Assembly (NCBI GenBank): GCA_024364735.1
Contig: JAGFNQ010008317.1
Coordinates: 1-64,000 of the forward strand
DNA length: 64,000 bases
Origin: Boesenbergia rotunda
Lineage: Eukaryota; Streptophyta; Magnoliopsida; Zingiberales; Zingiberaceae
Reading direction: 5' to 3'
A program made the position numbers and the translations under genes. Below the pieces are notes generated by a model that had not been told where the DNA came from, made no database searches, and saw only the letters and a list, made by a program, of their open reading frames with translations. This document shows, one piece after another, positions 11,766 to 23,705 of this stretch (within the stretch, counting starts at the first letter, position 1; every line of letters begins with the position of its first letter).

Positions 11766-13754
11766 TTAATTGGAAATGCATAAAGGACACATCATACCAC
11801 GAAAAGTCGATCCCTCGGTCCGTGGTGTCTCCTCTCTGGTGGCAGCATATACTCGTCCCGTCTCTGGCGGTGGGGGTGGTACTGCCGGGTGCTGCGGTGG
11901 TTGTGGCACCGCCAGGTACTGCTGCGGCTGTGGCGGTGGCTGATACTGCAGCTGAGACTGCGGCTGATACGCTGGATAATCCTGATGCGGAGGAATACCC
12001 TGCTGCTGAGATCCTAATGCTGAACTCGGCGATACAGCCGAGGTGTAGCAAGCCTCATATGCTGGCATACAGTAGACAGGTGCTGGAGGGGCGGACTGCG
12101 GCTGACGGAAAGAAGACTGTGTCCTATACCCTCCCCTATGAGATCCTGACTGACTCATCCGCCCGCTCTGCCCAGTAGCTCTCGTACCCTCATGCTGTGC
12201 TTTCAGCGTACAATCCCGTCTTATATGCCCTGGTAGCTTACAATAGTAGCAAACAAAATGCTCAAGTGGGCAATCCTCCCTACCATGCTCTCGAGAACCA
12301 CACTGTACACAGTATGATCCATCAGTAGATCTCTCCTGATTCTGCTGAGGAGATCGAAAGGATCCTGCCGAAGTATGACCTGACTTCTGGGGCCTGGATG
12401 ATGCCTCAGAGGTGCCCTGAGCGAACTGACCCTGGTTGCCGCGCTTTTGTCCAGTAGTCTGCTGTGGCTGAGTCTGAGATGCACTCTGAGCTGACTCTTT
12501 TCCCTTTTTCCTCTCCGCGTTCACCTCCTGCTGTGTCATCTCGATCAAAAGGGCTCTCTCCAAAGCCTCACTGTAAGATGCCGTACTAAATCCGGCAAGC
12601 TTGAGTCGGATATACGCAGCTAGTCCTCTAGTGAAGTGGATCATCCGGGATCTATCCTCGGTAACCAGCTCAGGGCAGAATTCAGCCAATCGATCGAATT
12701 CTGCGCTATACTCCATAACCGTGCGAGTCCCCTGCTGCAGAGTCAGGAACTCCTGTCGCTGAGTCATCTGATAGGATATCGGAACGTAGTGACTCTCGAA
12801 TGCCTCTCTGAAGACGGCCCATGTGAGATGCTGCTCCCCAATGATCGTGCGCCGCGAGGCCCACCAGGTAACCGCCTCGCCTCGTAAATGGTATGCGGCT
12901 AGCGCCGCCTTCTCCCACTCGGAGCAAGCCATGTAATCAAACGTACCCTCCAAAGTCTCCAACCAGTCACGGGCAGCCCTAGGATCAGCTCCTCCGTGGA
13001 ATAATGTGAATCGGCCTTTTCACCGACTCTGCTAGTGCGGGTATCCGTGCTCGGGCTCTGGCACACTCTGCCGGAGTAGTAGGGGGTACCAGCGGAGCTG
13101 CATAGGGTGCTATGCCAAGAACAGTAGATGGGAACTGTGAAAAATCCTGGAACAGGGGCCGTAAGCTGTGGAGCTGGGGCCACTGGTGGGGCGAATAAGC
13201 TGCTGGAGCAGGACCACTGAGGGGCCGCATAAACTCCCCGTGAAAGGTACTGAGGGGTAGCTAACCGGTAGGCATCGCGGGGAGTAGGTACTGGCTGGGG
13301 GTGCTGCGGAAGCTCCCGCAAATGGTACAGATGAAAGCACCGAAGGGTAGACAACGGTGGGCACCACTGGAGGTGTATGTACTGCTGGGTACGCCATGGG
13401 TGGTGCTGACAGAGGTACGGTCGGGTACGGAACTGCTGGCACCGGTGTAGGTGTAGCAACTGGTATCACAGATGGTCCCGCTGAGTAAGCAGTAGCAGGC
13501 ACCGGTGCTGGTACTGTGGGAATCAACGGTGTAGCAGTCACGGGTGGTACGGTCGGAACCGCTGACAGCAGTGGAGATGGGGGCCTCGGAACAACCGGAG
13601 GAGTCTGTCCCTGACTGACTGGCCCCGTCTCCGTCGGTCTCTCGGGTGACCTGGTCACCGGGGACCCAATAGTAGACTTACGTGGCCGTCCTCGACCACG
13701 TCCCGGTGCGGGGGCACGACCGCGCCTAGTCATACCTGTTACAATATTAACCAT
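11766..13754 (-). pseudogene. gag of element 2 (pol deleted, frameshifted)
   Basis: Reads from 13754 down to 11766. The N-terminus (MVNIVTGMTRRGRAP, then Arg/Gly and Pro/Val/Thr-rich) runs to about 13110. Frame changes between about 13110 and 13000 lead into the gag core and zinc knuckles (frame 11766-12962), with METLEGTFDYMACSEW, CVQCGSREHGREDC and CYYCKLPGHIRRDC. It is close to element 1 in the gag core and more diverged after the knuckles. The protein ends STFRGMMCPLCISN. In element 1 the protease begins just after the equivalent SVFRG, so a deletion joined the end of gag to the 3' internal sequence. The result is a gag-only derivative, broken by frameshifts, flanked by LTRs at 8611-11466 and 13925-16759. 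Confidence 0.8.
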
Positions 13755-13920
13755 TGGTTACTAAGGATATAAGTCACTAACCTTATCAAATTATACATTG
13801 CCGCCCGGAGGTGTCCCGTCGCGCAAGTCCATGTACATATCACCCGTGAAACAACTCCGAAATCCGAAATGTACTCGGTTAGACTCATCTAACCCGAGCT
13901 CCGACACCTACCGAATAGGT
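13755..13920 (-). other. 5' leader of element 2, interrupted by gap
   Basis: Minus-strand untranslated leader matching 5565-5731 of element 1. It runs up to the degenerate fourth primer-site repeat and then stops at the Ns. The primer site and first leader repeats expected here are absent, which is consistent with an assembler failing in the tandem primer-site repeat. Confidence 0.65.
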
Positions 13921-13924
13921 NNNN
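13921..13924. other. Assembly gap (NNNN)
   Basis: Four Ns replace the primer site, its tandem repeats and the last ~12 bp of the LTR. The order and orientation of sequence on the two sides is therefore inferred by the assembler and is not observed. Confidence 0.95.
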
Positions 13925-16759
13925 GACCCAGGAGCCACTGTGCCAATAGAAAATCGGACAGCACCTCCCCTGTCCGGCGGACAATTTACACAACCACACA
14001 GATAAATATTTCACAACCACGCAGTTAAATGGCCTCAGGCCTCCAATCCATGCAGAAATAGCAGTTATAAGACTATAACTATCGTAAAACCAAAATACGA
14101 TCTCACCTGAGCTGCCAGGGGGCAGGAACAAAGCCAAAACCCCATCAAGTCCAACATAGGACTCAAAAGTACAATACCATCGAATAAAACATGAATACAT
14201 GTTCGAAACCTGGCAACGGAAGCAAAATGTATACTACAAGGTCCATAACCAAAACAACGTAAATATAAAACCAAGCAGGGCTCCTCTGGAGCTGGGGACT
14301 GGCTGCTAGGGATCTCCTGGCAGGCATCAACCTGAAATAAAATGTATGGCAACGGGGTGAGTCCATAGCTCAGCGAATACCCAAGAGATATGCATAGAAA
14401 GTTATACTAACAACAAGAGTTCAGCTAATACAGTCTCATAACAATAATAGGGAAAGACTGGAATTGAAAATACTGGGTAAGTACATACCTGAATCCATCT
14501 AACCTGGAAAGAGGGTAATAAGTACCAAGGGAATATCAAAAGACATATAATCTCAGATAATAAGTCTCCAGAATATGCATGTCAAATAAGTGCAGCAATC
14601 AAGTGCAGCAAACAATGCACGATGCAAAATATGCACATGGTGCAATGCCATGGTCACCCCCTAACTCCAGTCAAGCCACCGAGACAGGCGATACTGTGTC
14701 GGCCGAGTGAAGTAGAGCTGTGACACTGTCCGTACTCTGCCATCACTGCTCCTGAGTGACCGAGTGGACAGGATGCTGGTGGAGCTATCGCTCCGCCCCA
14801 TGTATATATGGGGGAGATATCTCTCTCATCTTCTCTGGTCTATGGGTAGAGAAGGGATCCCTGCTTGCTACCACGCTCTGAAACCACTACCCCTGAGCGG
14901 ACGAGCGGAGCAATACAGAGCAAATGCACACACCCAGCGGTATCCACTAACCCATGAGTGGCCGTGTGTGTATATCATGTGCCGGAAGACGATTAGGCTC
15001 AACCACAAGGGAGTCACTGATCGCCGGCATGCAACAATGCAAGGATGGTGTATGATAGATACACATACCTCCCTCCCCAAGTCCTCAGTATACTAAGTCT
15101 CAGTCTGAAATCCTATAACAGGAAAAATAGGTAACCTACAAGGTATACTGACCGGAAAACTACCAATCCCCCCAAGGTCAAATGCAGGAGACAGTACCAC
15201 GATCTCTAGCATACAAATAGATATGACAATACCTGAGACTGTACGAAACTGACCGCATAATAACATAGGGATAAACAACAAGTATCCAGAAATAGACATG
15301 ATAAACAGGGATAGCGTAAAATCTTACTGCTATCTATAACAGTCTATGCATAATCACATGACAATATCAAAAGAGATAAGTCAAAGGGTACCCGCCTCTA
15401 TGAGTGTATAAATCCGTATCAAGCCGGAAGAACCACCCGCCAATAATCCGCAACCGTAAAGCAAATCAAGTCCCTGTATCAGGGATAGATTCAATTAGCT
15501 ATTATAAAAATAACTAGCTAATAAATCCCTAATCCATTTTAGGGTTAACCTAATCCGTCCTTATCCATTTAATTACGCCTGATTAACTGGCACAGTTTCT
15601 AATTACTTCTCGTAATTGAAATTAGGTCCAAATCTAAATTCAAACACTAACACAAGACCCATGAACAAACCTAATTATTTCCCTTATAAATCCAAATCAT
15701 GGTCTAATTCAAGTTCACAGAGCTTACCTTAATAAGCTCACGGTAGGGATCTCCTACAGCTCCACCACAACAGGATTCAACTCCGAACCACTAATCAAAT
15801 TTGAGCAACCACAGAAGACATTCAACTTCAGTAGCTAATCCAAATGAAGGAGTTGCTACAGCAATGCAATTCACACTCCATATTCCCTAGTTTTCATTGA
15901 TCATAGATTTCTAACAGAGTCAAAATCTATTACAATTAAAATCAATACCTTACCTCGGATCAAAACTCTCCCCGCTGCTCCACCCAGAAACTAACTAACG
16001 GCAGCCTCCCAGTGATCTGAAGACAAACACGCCAGGATGAAATCAGGGCAGGGAAATCGATCAGTCAATCCCTAGCAATACACCAAACTCAAATTCCGAA
16101 TCCAACAAACAAAACCAATTTATCAATCTAAGAGAGGCAGACCCCTGAGCTACACGATCATCCCTTACCTCAATTTGGTGCCTCGGTGGAATTCAAATCA
16201 GAGAAACGGACTTCCAGCCACTGAGGAAGATCCTAGCCTGCCCAGCCTCGGATCCCAGCCTGAACGCAGGGCTCGACTCTGCTAGCACACACGAGGAGAG
16301 GAGGAGAAAGAATCGGTTACTTCCGCTGCGACCTAGGGCTCCTCGGCGCCGGTGGACACTCTGTAGAACCCCAATCGGAGGAGAGGCGATGAAGAGTAGT
16401 CGCCGGCGACGGTGGTTGCTGCGGCTAGGGCATGCGCGCGAAGGAGAAAAGGGGTGCGGCTTCTTCGACTGCGGCGAGTGAGGCGGCTTGGATCGGGTAG
16501 GGAAGGAGACGCAAGTGATGAACCCGAGCCCTAAACAGCCCCTTTTTATACTCGCCTTTTTGCATTTTAGTCCACCCATTTTCAGTCTAATCGCAAAGAG
16601 GCCCCTAGTTTTAAGCCTAATTACTTTTTAGTCCTCGTAATTGTTTGTCTTATTAACTTTTGATCCCTAAATGTGTGTCTAGGGACTTGGAAGCCCCGGA
16701 ACCTATCCGGTAATCCTCCAAAAATTACCGGGACCTAGTCGAACGTGTCGGATTTAACA
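13925..16759 (-). mobile_element. Gypsy LTR, presumed 5' LTR of element 2
   Basis: Minus-strand LTR of the same family, with its 3' tip lost in the gap. Its U3/leader (about 15400-16759) matches the LTR at 2360-3815 far better than the supposed partner LTR at 8611-11466, including the block CTGCGTTCAGGCTGGGATCC. A minus-strand TATA box GTATAAAAAGG is at 16542-16552. The sequence after 16759 is unrelated AT-rich DNA. Confidence 0.8.
16542..16552 (-). promoter_or_regulatory. TATA box of gypsy LTR
   Basis: GTATAAAAAGG on the minus strand, located just upstream of the GC-rich leader of this LTR. It is in the same place as the TATAAAAAG at 681-689 in the older LTR fragment. Confidence 0.55.
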
Positions 16760-17164
16760 TTTTTCTAACATAATAAAATAATAATTATTTTTAATATAAA
16801 AATAGAATAAAATATTGTAGATTTTTACAACATCATTTGATTTTTATAATAATCAAAATAAAGTATTAGGATACAACTAAACCTTACCATAATTTAGAAT
16901 CATCTATTCAGAATCACCAATTCTATGATTCTTGGAATATCGATCCTCAACCTTAAGCGACCAAGATAAATAATAATAATAATAAGAATAAGAATAAGAA
17001 TAAGAATAAGGATTTGAACTTATTTAAGTATTTTATGTATCCCCTTTAGATATAAGAGAATAAAAGCTCACCTTGGTCGCTAATCTTTTTATCTTAGGTA
17101 GTGGTGTTATCAACAAGTTCCATTTTCCATTTCCATAGTGTTTATTTCTTCAATATCAAAATCT
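16760..17164. other. AT-rich intergenic DNA with short microsatellite
   Basis: No coding signal. A short trinucleotide/hexanucleotide run (AAT then AAGAAT repeats) lies near 16967-17012. The rest is AT-rich sequence that may belong to the decayed hAT element next to it. Confidence 0.5.
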
Positions 17165-17431
17165 TCTACTTCATAACTTGATCAAAGTTGTATTCCTTGT
17201 ATTCTTTTATCGTCTCTCGTCTAATTATACATAATGTTTGTGCTTCTAAAGAGTTGACAGACAAAGTAGATAGTCATTCATCCAATATATTACCTTTGAA
17301 ACTAAACGTATATTCTACGATCGACGATGTTAGACACTGGACAAGTTAAAATTTCTTATGCGATAATGGAGATGATGATAAAATTTTGAACCTTCTATGA
17401 TCACCACCGCATAATATCAAAATCTGACTCG
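17165..17431 (-). pseudogene. hAT transposase C-terminal relic
   Basis: Minus-strand translation across two or three frames gives pieces of the hAT C-terminal dimerisation domain. These are SDFDIMRWW at the start, the stretch where the family has a Pro-Val-Ser-containing motif (here TCPVSNIV), then FSFKGNILDE and LSTLSVNSLEAQTLCIIRR. The order and spacing match the end of plant hAT transposases. There are many stops and frameshifts and no N-terminal part, so it cannot be functional. Terminal inverted repeats were not found. Confidence 0.65.
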
Positions 17432-17925
17432 TTATCTACTTCATAAAATAAAAAAAGTTGAAAAATAATTCTCACATTTCTGTCTGAAACTTGAAGATCT
17501 TCATGGTTGTTTCATCATCTCTCTTAATAAAAGTTGAGCTTTTATAAGTTTTAAATTACTATTATCTAGTAGATAAATAATCTTTAAATATAATTAAAGC
17601 ATCATAATACAAAATTAATATTTAGTATAAAAATCTAATTTAAATCAAATCTATAGTTAAAGCAAATGCACTAAATAAATATTATGAATATAATAAAAAT
17701 ATTTTTTTCATTTCATTTTAATTGCTAATGCGCTAGTAGATAAAAATTCATTCATACTATACTATGTTCACTTAAAACTACGACAAAATTCACTATAACT
17801 AAATAAAAAATAGGATAATAAATATTGAAAAATTATTCAATTGCATCATTAAATACTTTTAAAATTTCACAAATATTATTACATATATTTCATTAGTGTT
17901 AAAATAAATATATATTTGTATTATT
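17432..17925. other. AT-rich DNA, nothing recognised
   Basis: Very AT-rich, with short repeats of ATAAATA type and no ORF or domain. It may be more of the decayed hAT element or simple intergenic DNA. Confidence 0.4.
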
Positions 17926-18799
17926 TGTCACACCTCGAGGAGTCGTATATCAAATATCAATTGGACAATATCTCCCTTATATGACGGACAATCTGAATCC
18001 ATTATATAAGACCTACACGGCTACCACAATATCCTCGACCCACACGACCGGTAAATATAACAGAAAGATAGTAAAAGGCATCATAGACCATCACAATATA
18101 CGAAATTGTGTGCCTACATGACTTACATCACAAAAAAACACCACAACACATACAACCACACAATCCACATATACAATGCACATCATAAAACTTCAAATAT
18201 AAAGGAAATACAACAGTACCACGAAATACAAAACCAAAACGAAGTTATTGACAGGAGGGGGACTAGCTGTCGGACCTCTCATGACAACTCCTAGCAAGTC
18301 AGCCTGAAAATTAAAACAATACAATTGGGGGTGAGTCCGTGCGAACTCTGCCGATATAGAGATAAGATATATATGACGGTAAAAATCTATACAAGCTGTA
18401 TAAAAACAAACCAGATACAATCTCATAGGAGCATCAAAATACATAACTGAAATACTAAATGTATGAACATACCAGAGTCAATCTATCATGTTGGGTAATA
18501 AGAACCATAAGCCCCGGAAACTAGAACCCTCCACAGGTAAGCCTGTACCACTTGAGCAATGCAAGGTCATATAAGCTTGTATCGCACGAGCAATGCAAGG
18601 TCCCATAAGCTCGTACCATACGAACAATGCAAGGTCACATGGCCATGTGCAATATACCTCTTGTATGTGCATATCAAACATATGTAACAACCATAACTCA
18701 ATTAAATGCAGCAAGCATAAGCAAATGCAACTAATGCATGATATTCACATGATGCAATGTCAACTGTACGCACTCCAGATACCGCTACACTAAGTGGCC

Positions 18800-19060
18800 G
18801 AGTGGATAGGATGTTGTGGGGGTCAAACCACTCCCTATGCCCTGTAAAAGCCCCGGGAAAGTGCTATCACTCTATATGTCTACTTCATGCACTGTAGGAG
18901 TCAAACTCCTCCTTGTACCCCACAAAAGCCCAAGTGACAGGGTGAGTGATGCCACTCTAAAAGTCCATTCATGCACTGTGGGAGTCAAATCCCTCTTTGT
19001 ACCGTGCAAAAACCCCGGGGAAGTGATACTAAGGCTACTCTACAAGTCCACTGCTTGCAC
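18800..19060 (-). repeat. Three ~85-bp tandem repeats inside the LTR
   Basis: Units carry 'ggggtcaaaccactccctatgc', 'gtaggagtcaaactcctcc' and 'gtgggagtcaaatccctc', each followed by a CCCTGTAAAAGCCCCGGG-like block. They are diverged and lie at the position where the sister family has unrelated LTR sequence. Confidence 0.6.
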
Positions 19061-19114
19061 ACAACTCTGTCTACCACCACCCCTGAGTAGCTAAGCGTGA
19101 CATGACAGGACAAT

Positions 19115-19400
19115 ACGACTGACAATGGGCTTAGACCCCAAGGGAGTCGATGATCGTCAGTATGCAACTCTGCAATGATGATGCAAGATACTAATGATCA
19201 CAACCCGACTAGGTCAACATCCATGCAACACCATAGTACACACATAACCAACAAACTTAATTGGCGACGGGCTCAGACTACAGGGGAGTCGATGATCGCC
19301 AATATGCAATCGTATGAAGCCCACAGCTCTACAAACCCAATGAAATCGACTAACGATGAGCTCAGACCCTAGGGGGGCTAGTGATCGCTAGTATGCAATC
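19115..19400 (-). repeat. Three copies of a conserved LTR motif
   Basis: Three diverged units contain GGGAGTCGATGATCGTC or a close variant followed by a TATGCAA tail. The same motif occurs once in each of the other gypsy LTRs (for example 4221-4268 and 15000-15035), where it is flanked by GCCGG/CCGGC. It is conserved although the surrounding LTR is not. Confidence 0.55.
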
Positions 19401-20690
19401 ATACCAGGAGGGTGCATGCTACTAGCTAGCACACCCAAGCCCAACCAAATCATCAACCCTACAACGACATGAAATGTATAGATCCAAAGCATGTATCTTG
19501 ACCTACGATCATGTAATTGGGTATACAGGTAAGGTATAACCAGTGATCAATCCATGTCAGTAGCCTACTGATCACTCCCATGTACACGCTCACACATGTG
19601 TACCCTAATACATCAACCCTAACCAGATTAACAACTATACCACAAAATGACAAAACCTAACAATCATGCAACTAGTATATAGGTAAAGTATAACTAGTAA
19701 TCAACTAAATGTCAAGTATGATATGACATACAACCACTCCTATACACACGATCACATGTATGAACTCTACCGAGTGAGAGTATCAAACAGTGAGACTGTA
19801 TTGATATAAATCCAAATATCTCAAGGTCAAACAACCATGTATCAAGCAGAGATAAACAAGAATAGATATAAGATAATAAATCTACTGCAATCCATAGCAA
19901 GTCATGCATAGAAAACAACATCTACGTGAACAAGTAAAGGCACCCACCTCAAATGAAGTTTGTATCTGAAAGGTACCCCTCACGTCCAAACGTTCATATC
20001 AACCCAATATCCTATATCATAAGGTACAACTTAGCTACATATGCAAATGATAACTAGCTAAACGTAGCTACATCCCGAATGAAACCATCCTGAAGTAATG
20101 ATTACTAATTAATCATAATTAGTATTTAGTTCCTGCTTAATCCAAATCATGATTCGTTTTAGGTTTAGCCCAAACTTAACTAAAATGGTCACCTTAAATA
20201 AGACCCACTCTATAAACCTATTAGCTTCCAAGACCCAAAATGTCATTCGGATCATAATCACATCAAAACTATTCTACACCAACTCCTCAGTAGCCCACGA
20301 CATCATTAAAGGTTCAATAGAACTTTGCTCAAAGCTCACATGAACTAAAACTCCTACTACATCAACAAACTGAGCTAAGAGCTCAGATCCAAACACACAA
20401 CCCAAGTCTGAACAAGAAAACCTTACAGAGCATAAATCAAATCCCATTCAGAATTCGAAAGAAAAACCCAATTACCACTGTACCCCTAATTCGATCACAA
20501 GAGAAGTGCTAGGTTACATGTATTGATCTAAACAATCCATCATCACATTTAACCAAGGATTAAGCCCTACACAGTTAGAAGCTTACCTGAATCATCTCCG
20601 GTAACAACTCCACTGCCCGAATCCAACGAAACCGAGGTTGCAAGTAAGGAGAAACACCGCCCCAAATCGAGATTTGTCCTTAGGAGTTCA

Positions 20691-22322
20691 TGATAGGTTC
20701 TGAGCGCAACGAAATATTTATAATAAAGCAAATTTTCTCTTAAATCATAGATCTCTTCGTGGTACATATAGTTCTAAATAAAATAACATGAAATGAAAAC
20801 ATACCTCGTAATCATTTGCTTATTTGTGAACGATTTCACGAACAAATGAGAGTCTCATGTGTGGCTCCTCTAGCGGTATCCACGTGCACTAGATCACGAA
20901 CTAGATGATTCGTTAGGTGCTAGCCACTTGGATCGACAAAAACTTTCGGAAGCACTATGGATCTGAAGATGTTTCTTCGATCAATGAGGAAGTAGGTTGC
21001 CAAAGGGTTCCCGGGAGAAGTGGAGAGAGTTGTCTCAAGAAAGACAAAGGAGAAGTCATGCCTACAAGTCTTCTTTTAAAGGTAACTATTTATAGCCTCC
21101 AAGGAAGATGAAGAGGTATGACTCTTCATATTCTCCATTAATTATCATAATTGTGTTTCTTTAAATTCTCCATTAATAATCATAATTATAACTCTTCATC
21201 TTCTCCATTAATAATTATTAATAGAGACTCTTAATCTTCTCCATTAATGATCATAATTGTGACTCTTCAAATTATCTAAAGAGAATAAGAGATAAACTTT
21301 ACTCTCTCTTCTCTAGATCAAATAAATTCATATTTGATCTTAATTTATTCTAACTTCCGATATTTCATAAATAATTAATAATCTAATTATTTCTTATTCA
21401 GAAATAATAATTGATTAATTTTAGTATCCACTAAAATAATCAATTACAAATATTATTCATGTCTATGTACTATGCGTGCGACCCTCTAGGTTCTATACAC
21501 GAGGGCAGTGTAAATCCATATACAGACTAAGGTAACCATCTAGCAACAGTTATTAATCACCCAATGTGATAGAATATTAGTTATAAATTAAAAATCATCA
21601 TAAACTGATTACTGTGTAATTTAATCTCTTCATCTCTATCCTATACCCCAATTAATTTGGTGCACTATATATCATCACCGATATAATTATTTTACTTGAT
21701 TTTCAAGATATATAGACTTATCTTGAATGATAATTATTCCTCCCATGGTCATGAATTTCGAGTCACTAATATCTCTATCAAGTGGCCAAGATGTTAACTC
21801 CCTAATCCAAGAGAGCGATGAATCCTCTATTGACTCAACACTATTCTTTCTATGTTTTGTCATACACTCAACTACCATATCAATCACAATCCGATTAAAG
21901 ATTACTTTTAACGAAATCAAAGTACATAACTCCATACATAAAATAAATGAAGGTCTCAAGTCAAAAGATCAGTTACACTCGTTCATTAAGACAAACAACT
22001 AATGATGCTAATATGTGGTGTTCTTTTAAGCGGGTCGTGTCTAGTGTACCTCTAAACTCAAGGTACATCCAAGTACAACTTGGATATTCATCCCTCGGTC
22101 TCTCTCAATCTAGTCATACTCAGTGTTGATCTAGATATCTATGTCCCCCATAGATAACTATCTGATCAAGGACTATTTATCAGATTAATTAATCTGTGAA
22201 ACTTTATCATTCATCGTATACTTACAAAAAAGTAAATGATTAATAACAAATATTTACCTTTATTAAAATAATTATTCATATATTCATAAAAGTGTCTTGG
22301 TACATAAGTGCACAAACTAACA
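20691..22322 (-). mobile_element. Solo copia-type LTR (minus)
   Basis: On the minus strand this reads TGTTAGTTTGTGCAC...AGAACCTATCA, 1632 bp, with a minus-strand TATA box CTATAAATAG at 21086-21095. The flanks are GTTCA (20686-20690) and GTTCG (22323-22327), a target duplication with one mismatch. No internal region is present, so it is a solo LTR inserted in the diverged gypsy LTR. It contains runs of near-repeats of CTTCTCCATTAAT at 21125-21255. Copia is assigned on LTR style only. Confidence 0.6.
21086..21095 (-). promoter_or_regulatory. TATA box of solo copia-type LTR
   Basis: Minus-strand CTATAAATAG followed by a purine/pyrimidine-rich leader. This is a canonical plant LTR TATA box. Confidence 0.65.
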
Positions 22323-22914
22323 GTTCGGTCACACCCCCACCCCCCACTCGCCGGAGAAATATCCCAGTGTTGTGACATGGATCAATTAGAAGGAATCTCG
22401 ATCAACCCCACCATCCCTATGGCCATCGAAGAAATAACATCCAGTTAAAACAGATTCAACTCCCCTTCACACCGTTGAAGTTGGTACACGGATGCCAGAG
22501 CTATCCACCGTGTCACACCCAAGGAATGGTGCTTAGCCCTGTCAGCGATGAGCGCTCAATTGATCAAAGGGAAAAACACTCGCGAGTCCGAGTCCCCTGT
22601 CAATGCAGATTCTGCCTCCTGGGACTCTTAGCAGCACAGATCAGAGGGGCAGTCGCCATGGTCGAGGGGACGAAGGGAGGGGTGATCCGAGTGTGGCGTC
22701 GGGTGAAACCAGAGAAGGCGAAGGAGTCAAGGCAGATCGTGAGAGAGCTTGGGTGGAGGATACGAAGAAAAGAGGGGGAAGAAACTTTAAGCTAACACCC
22801 TTTTTAACTTTAGTTAAACCCAAACCCATCAAACCTTAGTCCGGAGAATCCAAAATCCTAAAATAAATTACCAGAATTTTTGTCATAATTTCCATCGAGA
22901 TTTTTATTTTATCA

Positions 22915-23700
22915 TACTTAATAGTATTAGTATTTTATGTAAAAAAATATAATGATTTTTTATATTAAAATTAATCTTGTGATAATTAATATATTGAATT
23001 TCAATGTTGATACACCATGAGGAAATTTTTTAAGAATCATTTGATTAATTTTACAAAATCTACCATGTTATTTCATGATAATAGGATGCGACCATAAATA
23101 AGAAATATAAATTTTAATTAGCTTAATTTGATTTTATAAAATATTTAATCAATCTTGAGCCTATAAATTTAAAATATGATATATGAAAAAATAAACGGTA
23201 ATTTACCAAAGGGCGTACGCAACAATCGGTAATTACCAACGGGCGCACTATGGTTTTATTTTCACCAAAGGGCGCACTCATTATAGTGAACTTCCTCTTA
23301 TACCTCTCATGTTATCTATTGTCTTTCTCTTTCTCTCTCAGTAATAAATTCTGTGACGTCAGCACATACAACGTGACTTAATTACTGACTTTTATTTTAA
23401 AATAATATCTAATGGAATCGGCGCTAAATTAAAAAACATAAGATAAAAATTAAAAAAATATTTCACTTTAAAAATTTCTCATCCAACGTGATTTAAAAAT
23501 ATAAATAAATAATTTTTATTTTTATTAATAGAAATTAATATATTAAATAATATTTAATAAATATATTAATGTATAAAAAGTTTTTGGAAGGATTTAAAAA
23601 TATAAATAAATGATTTTATATTTGATTAATAGAAATTAATATATTAAATAATATTTAATAAATATATTAATGTATACATATGTTTTGAAAAAATTGACCG
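22915..23700. other. AT-rich region with short duplications
   Basis: No genes. Near 23205-23275 the motif AAGGGCG(C/T)AC occurs three times, spaced by pieces of AATTACC. At about 23490-23680 a ~107-bp AT-rich unit (containing AATTAATATATTAAATAAT) is directly duplicated. These look like the edge of an unidentified repeat. Confidence 0.5.
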
Positions 23701-23705
23701 TGGTA

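Larger units (their letters stand above)
17926..22914 (-). mobile_element. Diverged gypsy LTR (minus), split by a copia-type LTR
   Basis: It begins on the plus strand with TGTCACACCTCGAGG, the reverse of a ...GGTGTGACA LTR end. It retains positional equivalents of the Tekay-like LTR: a GGGGTGAGTCCGTGCGAACTC block, the 'GGGAGTCGATGATCG' motif, and a U3 start near 22914 with TCTGG and GGATTTTGGATTC. The family is clearly different from the LTRs at 2360-16759. A 1632-bp foreign LTR is inserted at 20691-22322. The right boundary is approximate because no target duplication was found (TTATT on the left, TACTT on the right). Confidence 0.6.
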
